Below are positions 10,155 through 19,208 of a stretch of 64,000 nt of DNA, in pieces. How positions within the stretch are numbered: the first letter of the stretch is position 1; each line of letters begins with the position of its first letter. Under the pieces are notes generated by a model that was not told the DNA's origin, did not search any database, and saw only the letters and a program-made list of their open reading frames with translations. Origin of the DNA: Bacteroidales bacterium (GTDB lineage Bacteria > Bacteroidota > Bacteroidia > Bacteroidales > UBA10428); NCBI GenBank assembly GCA_016934395.1, contig JAFGSZ010000090.1:1-64000 (forward strand), written 5' to 3'. A program made the position numbers and the translations under genes.

Positions 10155-11273
10155 ATGAAAATACCCCGACCAATATCCAATAAATCTGTAATATTTTTCT
10201 TGTTGATTCTGCCGATTTTTTCGAGCTGTATTCAGAAACCGGCAATTTTATATACACCCGATAATTCAGATATTTTTTATACCGGACGTATTGATTTTTC
10301 CAATCCGGAACACCCGATACTAAGTGGGGCCGGAGCTTATTTTCAGGTGAAATTTAAGGGCAATTCCTGCACTGTACTGCTCGAAGATATGAACTCTGAT
10401 GGACGGTACAATTATATTTCATATAACATCGATGGAAATTACCAGGGAAGGATAAAGCTTGAAAAAGATTCATTGAGGTACGAACTTGCTTCCGGACTGA
10501 ACCAAGGAAGTCATACCTTACTGGTTTGTAAAGCCACAGAAGCAATGCTTGGGCCTGTTGGTTTTTCCGGGATAGAATGTCAGGAATTACTTCCTGCCGA
10601 AGTGAAGTTTGAAAGAAAAATCGAGTTTATAGGAAACTCAATAACAAGCGGTACCGGTCTTGATTTATCTGAGATACCCTGCGATTCAGGACAATGGCAC
10701 GATCAACACAATGCTTTACTGGCATATGGGCCGGTAACTGCCCAAAAACTAAATGCCAACTGGTTGTTAAGCTCGGTATCGGGTATCGGAATAACACGAA
10801 CATGGAACCAGCCGGCGCCAAAAATGGCTGATGTTTATAAGAATTTATATCTCAATGTGGATTCTGCTGTTTCCTGGAAAGTACAAAATTATATTCCCGA
10901 TCTGGTTTCTATATGTCTAGGCACCAACGATTTTTCTGGTGGAGATGGCAGTTATAACCGGCAAACTTTAGATTCAGTAACCTTTGTAGATGAATACATC
11001 AGCTTTTTGAAATTGATTCGTACACGGTATCCTCTGGCTAAAATATGTTGCCTGAACAGTCCGGTGTTTAATGGGCAACAGAAACAATTGCTGGCAAATT
11101 ATCTCTTTGCAGCGGCTCAATATATGAAAGATGTTGAACAGGATGAAAATGTATATCTGTTTTCCTTTTCCGAAAAATATGTTAACGGATGTTCAGGACA
11201 TCCCGATAGCAAGGAGCATCAAAAGATGGCCAATGAACTGGTACCATTTTTTAAAGAAGTTATGAACTGGTAA
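10155..11273 (+). CDS. CE2-type SGNH carbohydrate esterase, lipoprotein
   Basis: A predicted O-acetyl esterase that removes acetyl groups from a polysaccharide or oligosaccharide. The 372 residues start with a lipoprotein signal peptide (lipobox near LPIFSSC). Residues about 35-150 form a beta-sandwich domain as in family CE2; residues about 155-372 are the SGNH hydrolase with block I (EFIGNSITSGTG, catalytic Ser), the GTND motif (SICLGTNDFS) and the terminal block V His (GCSGHPDSKEHQKMA). First gene of a four-gene operon; the next gene starts 20 bases on. The substrate is not readable from sequence. Confidence 0.85.
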   Translation: MKIPRPISNKSVIFFLLILPIFSSCIQKPAILYTPDNSDIFYTGRIDFSNPEHPILSGAGAYFQVKFKGNSCTVLLEDMNSDGRYNYISYNIDGNYQGRIKLEKDSLRYELASGLNQGSHTLLVCKATEAMLGPVGFSGIECQELLPAEVKFERKIEFIGNSITSGTGLDLSEIPCDSGQWHDQHNALLAYGPVTAQKLNANWLLSSVSGIGITRTWNQPAPKMADVYKNLYLNVDSAVSWKVQNYIPDLVSICLGTNDFSGGDGSYNRQTLDSVTFVDEYISFLKLIRTRYPLAKICCLNSPVFNGQQKQLLANYLFAAAQYMKDVEQDENVYLFSFSEKYVNGCSGHPDSKEHQKMANELVPFFKEVMNW

Positions 11274-11293
11274 ATATTATAAAATATATTGTA

Positions 11294-12691
11294 ATGAAAA
11301 TAAAAATCAGAAATCGTTTAATCCTGCTCCTGAATATAGGAATTTTACTCACTTTTGCCGGTGTTTCCTGTAGTTCGGATAAACAAAAAGATCAACAAAA
11401 ATTAATAGATGAACTTGAATATTCACTAAAATCTGAATTGTTGGATGTTTGGTATCCAAGCTGCTTAGATACTGTATACGGGGGATATTTGAGTGATTTT
11501 TCTTCTGACTGGCACCCTGACGGGCCGCAACAAAAAATGATCGTTGCCCAGGCACGGCTTTTATGGACAGCATCTGAAGCAGCCTTAATGTATAATAACA
11601 AAGACTATCAGAAATATGCCGCACACGGTGTTCAGTTCCTCAGGGAAAAAATGTGGGATAACCACTATGGTGGTTTTTATATGTATAGAAACCGCGAGGG
11701 AGAAGATATCGGGGGCGCTAATGCAGAAACAAAAAGCGCCTACGGGAATGCTTTTGCCATTTATGCATTATCAAGTTATTATAAATTATCAGCTGATACT
11801 GCAGCATTGGAACTTGCAAAGAAAACGTTTTACTGGCTTGATAGGTATAGTCACGATCCTGAATTTAAAGGATATTTTAACCTTATTAACCGGGATGGAT
11901 CATGGCTAGTTGGCAATTCTCTTGATGAATCACCGATGGACATAACGCCTGTCGGTTGGAAAGACCAGAATTCATCCATTCATTTACTGGAAGCATTTAC
12001 CAATCTTTACCAGGTATGGCCGGACAGTCTCCTTCGCGAGCGGCTTATAGAAATGAAAACAATAATTAGAGATACTTTAATCGGCAATAAAGGCTATTTA
12101 ACCTTGTTTGCCACAAGAGACTGGAAACCGGTTTCATTCAGAGATTCATCGGAAGATATTAGGAATAAAAGTTATCATCTTGATCATGTTTCTTTTGGTC
12201 ATGATGTTGAAACCGCCTACTTATTACTGGAAGCATCTCACACTCTTGGACTGGATCATGATAAAAAAACCTTGGAAGTAGCCAAACGTATGGTGGATCA
12301 TTCCCTGAATACCGGTTGGGATAATCAACGGGGAGGATTTTATTACGAAGGGTATTATTTTAAAGATTCAGACACCCTTACAATAATTGACGACAGCAAA
12401 AACTGGTGGGTACAATCCGAAGGATTAAATGCCCTGCTGCTGATGTCTGAATTATTTCCGGATGAAGAAAAATATTATACTGAATTCCTGAAGCAATGGA
12501 ATTACATAAAGACGTACCTTATTGATCATAAAAACGGGGAATGGTATGATGAAGGCCTTGATAACAGCCCTGAACGGCAATCAGCTCCCAAAGCTTCAGT
12601 ATGGAAGCTGAATTATCATAACGGCCGTGCATTGATGAATTGCATAAAAATGTTACGGTCAGAACACGAATTAACTGCTGATAAAAGCTAA
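11294..12691 (+). CDS. AGE-family sugar epimerase (cellobiose 2-epimerase-like), exported lipoprotein
   Basis: The alpha/alpha-barrel of the N-acylglucosamine 2-epimerase superfamily is seen over about residues 30-455. Two catalytic-His regions match cellobiose/mannobiose 2-epimerases: VSFGHDVETAYLLLEAS and KLNYHNGRALMN; KSAYGNAFAIYAL and SIHLLEAF are further family motifs. Such enzymes convert a beta-1,4-linked disaccharide's reducing-end glucose to mannose or the reverse. Unusually, the protein begins with a lipoprotein signal peptide (FAGVSCSS), placing it in the periplasm or at a membrane, whereas most known members are cytoplasmic. It is co-transcribed with CE2, GH105-like and GH5 genes. 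Substrate uncertain. Confidence 0.8.
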   Translation: MKIKIRNRLILLLNIGILLTFAGVSCSSDKQKDQQKLIDELEYSLKSELLDVWYPSCLDTVYGGYLSDFSSDWHPDGPQQKMIVAQARLLWTASEAALMYNNKDYQKYAAHGVQFLREKMWDNHYGGFYMYRNREGEDIGGANAETKSAYGNAFAIYALSSYYKLSADTAALELAKKTFYWLDRYSHDPEFKGYFNLINRDGSWLVGNSLDESPMDITPVGWKDQNSSIHLLEAFTNLYQVWPDSLLRERLIEMKTIIRDTLIGNKGYLTLFATRDWKPVSFRDSSEDIRNKSYHLDHVSFGHDVETAYLLLEASHTLGLDHDKKTLEVAKRMVDHSLNTGWDNQRGGFYYEGYYFKDSDTLTIIDDSKNWWVQSEGLNALLLMSELFPDEEKYYTEFLKQWNYIKTYLIDHKNGEWYDEGLDNSPERQSAPKASVWKLNYHNGRALMNCIKMLRSEHELTADKS

Positions 12692-12728
12692 AAAATATTA
12701 TTAATACAAATCTATTAAACGCTAAAGA

Positions 12729-13793
12729 ATGAAAAGACGCGATTTCTTATTAAACATGCCTGCTGCAGGTTTAACCCTTGGAGTTACAGGAACACTGGCG
12801 GCCGGTTGTGTTGCACCTGTCACTGAGGAAAAAACTTTTGCTAATAATACTACTATTGAAAAAGTAAAACTTGCTATGCTTACCATGCAGCGCCGTACCT
12901 GGGAACAGGGAGTAGCAATGCAGGCTATGCTTGAGCTGGGCGAGGAAGAACTTGTAATACTTATGGCCAAGGATGCTGTGATTTATCAGACAGAAGATGG
13001 CAGGGTAGCCATGGTAGGCGAAGAATTTGCATTAAGCGATGCCGCATCTCCGGGTGAGGCATTATTATGGGCTGCTAAAAAAACAGGTGATCCGGTTTTG
13101 ACAAACGGTTATAACAAACTGTTGGATTATATTATGAATAAGGCTCCCAGAACAGATGACGGTATTATCTATCATTTTACAAATGTTCCTCAGATATGGA
13201 GTGACATTAATTATATGTTACCTCCTTTTCTGGCTGCTGCCGGGGAATATAAGGAAGCTGTTAAACAGATTAAAGGGGCATTTTCGTGTTTATGGAATAA
13301 AGACAAAAAGTTACTGTCCCACATGTGGGATTGTGATAAAAAAGAGTTTGTTCGCAAGGATTTCTGGGGCGTTGGAAATGGCTGGTCGGCTGCTGGCCTT
13401 ACCCGGGTAATTAATGTATTACCCGATGGCATGATGGAAGAAAGAGATTTGCTTATCCAATATGTTAAGGATATTATAGACGGATGCCTTGTGTATATTC
13501 GTGAAGACGGGTTGTTTCATGATGTAGTAGATGATCCGGATTCATTTGTAGAAACAAATCTTGGACAAATGCTGGCATATTCTATTTACAGGGGAATAAA
13601 AGGCGGATGGATAGACAGCAGCTATAAAGAAAAAGCAGATAAGATGCGTGCAGCCGCTCACGGGAAAGTGGATGAATTAGGCCTGGTGCAGGGAGTATGC
13701 GGAGCGCCGAATTTTAATAAAGCAGGTACTGCAGCCGAAGGGCAGGTATTTTTTATTTTAATGGAAGTAGCCCATAAGGCATTAGTAGGATAA
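12729..13793 (+). CDS. GH88/GH105-like unsaturated glycuronyl hydrolase
   Basis: The product has 354 residues with the (alpha/alpha)6 barrel pattern of GH88/GH105, enzymes that remove unsaturated uronic acids left by polysaccharide lyases, using a vinyl-ether hydration mechanism. Visible signatures are WSDINYMLPPFLAAAG (the catalytic Asp region, about residue 157) and WGVGNGWSAAGL (about residue 215). The N-terminus has a twin-arginine motif (MKRRDFL) followed by a possible lipobox (LAAGC), so a Tat-exported, perhaps lipid-anchored protein. It lies 37 bases from both neighbours. No lyase gene is in the window, so the source of unsaturated substrate is open. Confidence 0.75.
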   Translation: MKRRDFLLNMPAAGLTLGVTGTLAAGCVAPVTEEKTFANNTTIEKVKLAMLTMQRRTWEQGVAMQAMLELGEEELVILMAKDAVIYQTEDGRVAMVGEEFALSDAASPGEALLWAAKKTGDPVLTNGYNKLLDYIMNKAPRTDDGIIYHFTNVPQIWSDINYMLPPFLAAAGEYKEAVKQIKGAFSCLWNKDKKLLSHMWDCDKKEFVRKDFWGVGNGWSAAGLTRVINVLPDGMMEERDLLIQYVKDIIDGCLVYIREDGLFHDVVDDPDSFVETNLGQMLAYSIYRGIKGGWIDSSYKEKADKMRAAAHGKVDELGLVQGVCGAPNFNKAGTAAEGQVFFILMEVAHKALVG

Positions 13794-13830
13794 ATTAAAG
13801 TCAGTTAACAGATTATTAAAAATAATAATT

Positions 13831-14931
13831 ATGAAAAGACGGGATTTTATTAAAACCAGTGGAGTTGTTGGAGCCCTGTCACTCTCAGGTATAGGAATAA
13901 GCGCTCTGGCAAATCCGGTTAAACCTGATCTCAGTTTTCCCCGCTACAGGGGATTTAACCTGCTTCAGAAATTCGGCGGATGGGGCCCGCGAAGAAAATT
14001 CGAAGAAGAAGACTTTGAAATTATGGCCGAATGGGGATTTGATTTTGCCCGAATTCCTATGTCATACTGGACCTGGGCTTCGAAAGATGACTGGTATACG
14101 ATCGATGAAGAAGTACTAAAAGATATTGATGAAGTGGTGGAATTCGGCAAACAGTATAATATTCACATTAATCTGAATATGCACCGTATTCCCGGGTACT
14201 GTATTAACGGTCGCGACCAGGAACCGGTTGATCTTTTTGAAGATACCCCTGAAAATATGCAGAAAGCCCTTGATGCAGCAATTTTTCACTGGAAACTTTT
14301 TGCGAAACGATATAAGGGTATCCCCAATAGCAGACTAAGTTTCGACCTTATTAATGAACCACCTCATTTAAAAGAAGAAACTCCCTATGTTAGGGTCGTA
14401 AAAGCTTTGGTAAAAGCTATTCGCGAAGAAGATCCTGAACGTCTTATTGTGGCTGACGGTAAAGATGTTGGCAGGACTCCGGTATACGGTATCGTTGATC
14501 TCGGACTGGTACAAAGTACCCGCGGTTACGATCCGATGAGTGTAAGTCATTACGAGGCAAGCTGGCCTCCAAGAGATTCATTTCAGACTTTTAATGTACC
14601 CACCTGGCCGCTTACGGGAGATGATGGTAAAATTTGGGATAAGGCAGTATTAAAAGCGCTTCTTATTGATACCTGGCAACCATTAGTGGATAAAGGTGTA
14701 TCGGTGCATGTGGGGGAATGGGGATGTTATAACAAAACTCCTCATGATGTGGCCCTCAAATGGATGGAAGATCTTCTCTCTCTTTGGAAGGATGCCGGAT
14801 GGGGACAGGCAATGTGGAATCTGAAAGGAGATTTTGGGGTATTAAACAGTCAGAGGGCAGATGTAAAATATGAAAAATACAAAGGCCATAAGCTCGACCG
14901 TAAAATGCTTGAACTGGTCAAAGCGTATTAA
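13831..14931 (+). CDS. GH5 glycoside hydrolase, Tat-exported
   Basis: A clan GH-A TIM-barrel hydrolase of 366 residues. The acid/base Glu is in SFDLINEPPH (about residue 175) and the nucleophile Glu in SVHVGEWGCY (about 297); NLNMHRIPGY on the fourth strand is typical of GH5. The N-terminus has a twin-arginine Tat signal (MKRRDFIKTSG) ending near ALANP. Last gene of the CE2-AGE-GH105-GH5 operon; it faces the galactan locus tail to tail. GH5 covers cellulases, mannanases, xylanases and others; I cannot assign the subfamily. With an AGE epimerase beside it, a gluco- or mannan-type beta-1,4 backbone is one possibility. Confidence 0.85.
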   Translation: MKRRDFIKTSGVVGALSLSGIGISALANPVKPDLSFPRYRGFNLLQKFGGWGPRRKFEEEDFEIMAEWGFDFARIPMSYWTWASKDDWYTIDEEVLKDIDEVVEFGKQYNIHINLNMHRIPGYCINGRDQEPVDLFEDTPENMQKALDAAIFHWKLFAKRYKGIPNSRLSFDLINEPPHLKEETPYVRVVKALVKAIREEDPERLIVADGKDVGRTPVYGIVDLGLVQSTRGYDPMSVSHYEASWPPRDSFQTFNVPTWPLTGDDGKIWDKAVLKALLIDTWQPLVDKGVSVHVGEWGCYNKTPHDVALKWMEDLLSLWKDAGWGQAMWNLKGDFGVLNSQRADVKYEKYKGHKLDRKMLELVKAY

Positions 14932-14939
14932 AAACACTC

Positions 14940-14974
14940 TACCCTGTCAGGGTCTAAGTGACCCTGACAGGGTA
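14940..14974. terminator. Perfect 15-bp palindrome between convergent genes
   Basis: TACCCTGTCAGGGTC (14940-14954), loop TAAGT, then its exact reverse complement (14960-14974). It sits between the GH5 stop (14931) and the GH53 stop on the other strand (14986), the place of a bidirectional terminator. It has no clear T-run on either side. The core ACCCTGTCAGGGT is itself nearly palindromic, giving a cruciform-prone element. Confidence 0.75.
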
Positions 14975-14985
14975 ATGTGATAATG

Positions 14986-16419
14986 TTACTCCGAAGGAGA
15001 AAGATATTTTTCTTTTAATTCATCATACGTACGTATCAAGTCAGTAGTCTTTCCATCCCGTTCAAACAGTCCGCTTCTCCAGCCAAGAGGTTCCCATATG
15101 CATGCGCCTTTTCCCATTTCATCCGGCAAGCCAAAAACAATATCATGTACTTCACGCTTATAGTCGGAGTATTCCACAACATTCAAGGGTTTGTTATATC
15201 GTTTTGATAAATCATGCAGGTTACTTTTCAGATCATCCAGGGTGCCATGCCAGCGGGGATAATATGAAAGTCCGATTATATCAAATCGTACATCTCGGGC
15301 GAGCATATTGTTCAACCAGAAAACCGCTTCGTCGTTTTGTCCCCCAAGGGCAATATGCATCATTACAGGCATATCAGGAGAAACGGTTTCAACACCAGCC
15401 ACTCCTGCTTTAAGCAAACCGGCCAGTTGGTCCGGATTACTGATATGGCCATCAGGCCAGAGTATCCCATGGTTGATTTCATTCCCAATCTGAACCATAT
15501 CAGGCAAGGTACCCTGTTGTTTCAGGGCAAGGAGTACATTTGAAGTATAAATTTTTACTGAATCTTTCAATGTTTCAAAATCCAGATCTTTCCAGGTAAA
15601 GGGTTTATTTTGTTGTTGCGGATCGGCCCAATAGTCACTATAATGAAAATCAAGCAGGAATTTCATGCCGGCATCTTTGATGCGTTTGGCCATGTTAAGG
15701 GTATAGCCTAGTCCGCAATATCCCTTTTCCGGGGCATAACCTTTTTCGTTTTCCGGATTCACAAATATTCGCAAACGAATATAGTTGAATCCATGGTCGC
15801 GTAATAAACTAATTGCATCTTTTTCAATGCCGTTGTCGAAAAATTTGCCACCCCGGTCTTCAATCTGCGGAAGAAATGAAATATCGGCTCCGATCATCCA
15901 GTCGATTGGTTTAGTAGTAGGAGGTACTTGATCCGGATTTGGTTCCATGATTACCAGATCAGCCGGTAGTGTATGTATTTCATGAGAGCCGGGCCAGAGT
16001 TTTCCGGATTTTGCTTCTACCTTAACTTTGTCCGGTTTGCTGCCGGCAATGAATACAAGGTGACATATGCCATTTACCAGTTGACAGTTACCATATTGTG
16101 TTCCGGATGTGTCTGTTCCGGGAACAAGTGCGCTTCCATCAGGGGCTGTTACCTTTCCGTCTCCGGTTATATAAATACGGATCGAATCGGCAGCCGAGGT
16201 GATTTCGCGTCCCATGCTATCTGTAACTGCAATTCGTAACCGTGTCTGATCTTTACTATTGGCAAGCAGAGTGGTGCTGTAACTGGTAAGCATAACAGAT
16301 ACAGGTTTACCCGAATCCACCTGAGAAACTAAAACAAATTCAGAAGTGTTTGATTTCGGTGGTTTACATTGGATCAAAGCAAAAATTCCAAAGAAAAAAA
16401 TAAGTTTATATAATTTCAT
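14986..16419 (-). CDS. GH53 endo-beta-1,4-galactanase with N-terminal Ig-like domain, lipoprotein
   Basis: This enzyme is predicted to cut internal beta-1,4-galactosyl bonds of pectic galactan or type I arabinogalactan. A lipoprotein signal peptide (FALIQCKPP) comes first, then an Ig-like / invasin-like domain (about residues 30-150), then the GH53 TIM barrel (about 170-475). The barrel shows MIGADISFLPQIEDRGG, NYIRLRIFVNP, FLLDFHYSDYWADP, the acid/base Glu in MVQIGNEINHG (about 312) and the nucleophile Glu in LNVVEYSDY (about 415). It is last in the galactan locus and differs from the other GH53 (26905-28110) by the extra domain, which may bind substrate or act as a spacer. Confidence 0.92.
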   Translation of the reverse strand: MKLYKLIFFFGIFALIQCKPPKSNTSEFVLVSQVDSGKPVSVMLTSYSTTLLANSKDQTRLRIAVTDSMGREITSAADSIRIYITGDGKVTAPDGSALVPGTDTSGTQYGNCQLVNGICHLVFIAGSKPDKVKVEAKSGKLWPGSHEIHTLPADLVIMEPNPDQVPPTTKPIDWMIGADISFLPQIEDRGGKFFDNGIEKDAISLLRDHGFNYIRLRIFVNPENEKGYAPEKGYCGLGYTLNMAKRIKDAGMKFLLDFHYSDYWADPQQQNKPFTWKDLDFETLKDSVKIYTSNVLLALKQQGTLPDMVQIGNEINHGILWPDGHISNPDQLAGLLKAGVAGVETVSPDMPVMMHIALGGQNDEAVFWLNNMLARDVRFDIIGLSYYPRWHGTLDDLKSNLHDLSKRYNKPLNVVEYSDYKREVHDIVFGLPDEMGKGACIWEPLGWRSGLFERDGKTTDLIRTYDELKEKYLSPSE

Positions 16420-16478
16420 GATAATAGTATTTTGGTTGTATAAATTTTGATCAAGTCTATTTTTGTTCTTTATAGATA

Positions 16479-19121
16479 TTATTCCAGTCGTACACTTTCG
16501 ATAGCAATTCCGTGTGTGTTTAAAAGTTCATCTTCAGGTATTCCCGGACCGATAGAAAATTGCAGGCTTTCGATATTTTCAGGATTAAATTTTTCATTGG
16601 AATAGTATTCAAAATAATAGGGTAAAAAGGTAGGATAGGGCCTTGGTAATAACACAAGTTTAACGGGTTTTAAATCTTCCATATTTACACTATATTCCCC
16701 ATATTCGGGTTTAACAGTTATAATTTCGCCAAAAGCAGACCCATTCTTCAATACAAGGGCCACCTGAAGCTTACAGTTTTTGTTATTTAAGGCATGCCCG
16801 GTAAAAACAAGATGTTTAACATTTGCCAACTCACTTTTTCGTGCAGCTATTTTATCTCCCATATAATGCCGAAATGTACAATCGTAGATTTTTACTGCAT
16901 TCAAATTTTCCGGATCTTCGGTAAATAAATGTTCGATATTTAGATATAATTCAGCTTTACCCTGCACTTTTGAAGGGACAAGATGCGAATTTTCCACCCA
17001 TTTTCTTGTCCAGTAATGAGTTGACCAATGCCGTCGCACTTCATCAATATCGTAAATAGCATCAAATAAATAGATTGGTGATGAGGGGGGTACCGCACGC
17101 AAATGGTAGGCCTGGTCATCGTAAAAATCCCAATCTGTTGGAAAACCGTTAAATCCTGAGGGATACGAAGTATAAAGACCATTTTGTTTAACTGAAATAT
17201 AATAGTGCAAAAATCCTTCCTGAACAAACTCAGCCGGTATGGTAACCGAATAAGTATACCCTGTTTTGTTAGTCATTGTAAAAATATCAGGTTCAAATTT
17301 TCGCCCGTAAAGACACAACTCAACGGATTCTGGATCTACCTGTGCGATAATTTTAGCTTCAATTTGTATCGAATTTCCTGAGGTAACCTCTTCAGCAGAG
17401 GTGTGCAGCACAATCGTCTTCTTAAGGCTCGATGGCGGTGCAACAAATTCATTTAACCGGATATTTTTCCAGGGATCATTTTTATTGAATTTGGGTTCGA
17501 AACCATTTCTGACAAGCAAATAGGATCCCGGTGAAATGCTAAAACTATTACCAATTGCGTTTGACGAGAAAGCATTTCCGTCATTTAATCCCTGAATGCT
17601 GAAATTTTCTCCCAGATCTGGCAGATTAACCATCATTCGCCATTTTTTCCAATTGATAATAGTTACTTCTTTTTTCAGGCTGGCCATGTCAAACGGATCG
17701 CTTATGCAAATTGCATCCGGCATCACTTCAAGTCGCCAAATACCATTTTCAAGCCGGTCGAGAAAATAGGCCCCAAAGCCTTCATACTGAATTACCGGTG
17801 AAATCCCATATCCGGCAATTTGTTCTAATAAATCAGGAGCAGGGGGAATAGATTGGGTAGAATTAGTATACATGAACTTTTTATCAGAAACCAGTTCCGC
17901 CAGATCATTTTCATAATCAACACTAAAGGGTCCGAAAGTTGTATTTTGCGGATAGGGTCCAAAATCGCTGTACATAGGGATCATATGAAAAACCTCAAAA
18001 GCTATTTTTAAACTCAAAGCTTTTTGGGGAGCATAAGCAAGGTTCATATAGTGGGTACGATAGCTTGTGTTTGCGTAAGCTATAAAATTAGGGTCCCAGG
18101 CAAACTGTGTAGCTGTTTGAATACCCGCTTTCCTGAAACTTCGCGCCATTGCCGGGTAAATATATGAAGCCCCGATATCAGCGGCATCAAGCTCGTACAC
18201 CAGCTTTGCCATTTTTTTAAATTTATTATTTTCAGCAAAAGGAATGGGATAATTGTCTACATGAGGAAGAAAATTTCCCTGGAGATTCACATTACCCACA
18301 AGTCCTGCAGGGTACCACTGAAACGTTCCACCCTGCACATCGGCGTTTATATAGGCATCTGCCAGGTGCACACTGTGGCTCATGTTATAAAATATGGGTT
18401 TTTTACATCCGGATCGCCGGATGGCTTTTGCCAGCTGATTGATAAAAGCAGTAGTTTCTTCCTCTGTACCTTTGTGATGCGGCTCATTACAGATTTCAAA
18501 TGCAATAATATCCGGATCGTCTTTATAAGCCATACCGGTATTGGAATTCACATGGTTCATAAACTGAAACAGGTAGTTTTCCTGGGCTTTTATGGCTTCA
18601 GGGTTTATCAGACAATTTGCTTTGCCACCAAAATATGTGGAGAAACCGGAAGTAGGGGTCCCCGGTTCAGGATAACCACTATTAGTATATGCTATGGGGG
18701 TAAGTACAAATTTCATACCCCGTTTTTTCATGGCATTCAACATATAATCAAAGAGTCTCAGATGCTCATTGGTGAGAAGGTTTCCTGCCGAATCGCTGAT
18801 TTCACAATCCCACACATGCACCCGGTATAAATCGAATCCGAGACGGGCAAAGTGATACACATCTTCATCAATTGCTTTTTCAGGCGAAATGCCAAGTTGT
18901 TTGGCCACACGCAAGGCGTGGGCAAAAGGAACGGTATAATTTATTCCAAAACCGGTAACTTCTGATTTTGTTTTTTCCCAGCGCATCACACCCTTATTAT
19001 CAACATATACATTGCCGGCATTTTTTGAAGGGCTTTGGGCACAAATTTGAATTGCTGCTATGTGAAAAATAAAAATAAAAAAACTCAGCCAAAAGATATT
19101 CAGTAAACGATTATGGTGCAT
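16479..19121 (-). CDS. Large clan GH-A exo-acting hydrolase, GH147-like beta-galactosidase candidate (copy A)
   Basis: The chosen ATG at 19121 starts a clear signal peptide (MHHNRLLNIFWLSFFIF...CAQ); an upstream ATG at 19169 would add 16 basic residues. The catalytic TIM barrel (about residues 45-400) has the acid/base Glu in AFEICNEPHH (about 213) and the probable nucleophile in KLVYELDAAD (about 310). Beta-sandwich regions follow (about 540-690 and 700-880). It is similar along its whole length to the gene at 24164-26722. The place in a galactan locus and the layout suggest an exo-beta-galactosidase of a family such as GH147, but I cannot confirm the family without a search. Probably periplasmic or surface. 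Confidence 0.65.
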   Translation of the reverse strand: MHHNRLLNIFWLSFFIFIFHIAAIQICAQSPSKNAGNVYVDNKGVMRWEKTKSEVTGFGINYTVPFAHALRVAKQLGISPEKAIDEDVYHFARLGFDLYRVHVWDCEISDSAGNLLTNEHLRLFDYMLNAMKKRGMKFVLTPIAYTNSGYPEPGTPTSGFSTYFGGKANCLINPEAIKAQENYLFQFMNHVNSNTGMAYKDDPDIIAFEICNEPHHKGTEEETTAFINQLAKAIRRSGCKKPIFYNMSHSVHLADAYINADVQGGTFQWYPAGLVGNVNLQGNFLPHVDNYPIPFAENNKFKKMAKLVYELDAADIGASYIYPAMARSFRKAGIQTATQFAWDPNFIAYANTSYRTHYMNLAYAPQKALSLKIAFEVFHMIPMYSDFGPYPQNTTFGPFSVDYENDLAELVSDKKFMYTNSTQSIPPAPDLLEQIAGYGISPVIQYEGFGAYFLDRLENGIWRLEVMPDAICISDPFDMASLKKEVTIINWKKWRMMVNLPDLGENFSIQGLNDGNAFSSNAIGNSFSISPGSYLLVRNGFEPKFNKNDPWKNIRLNEFVAPPSSLKKTIVLHTSAEEVTSGNSIQIEAKIIAQVDPESVELCLYGRKFEPDIFTMTNKTGYTYSVTIPAEFVQEGFLHYYISVKQNGLYTSYPSGFNGFPTDWDFYDDQAYHLRAVPPSSPIYLFDAIYDIDEVRRHWSTHYWTRKWVENSHLVPSKVQGKAELYLNIEHLFTEDPENLNAVKIYDCTFRHYMGDKIAARKSELANVKHLVFTGHALNNKNCKLQVALVLKNGSAFGEIITVKPEYGEYSVNMEDLKPVKLVLLPRPYPTFLPYYFEYYSNEKFNPENIESLQFSIGPGIPEDELLNTHGIAIESVRLE

Positions 19122-19208
19122 TATTTTATACTTTACCGGATATATTTTTACAGAAGGTTTTCTTTTCATCTGATTAGATTTTTAATGGATTTAATACTGA
19201 AAAAATTT

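Noticed and set aside
15276-15297. A near match to the candidate HTCS repeat (AAATCGTACATCTCGGG) inside the long GH53 gene.
   Set aside because: It is in coding sequence for conserved barrel residues, occurs once, and lacks neighbouring repeats, so it is most likely chance.
18261-18830. A 189-codon plus-strand open frame opposite the GH147-like gene.
   Set aside because: It lies antisense to conserved catalytic-domain sequence and has no recognisable motif or start context, so it is a shadow.
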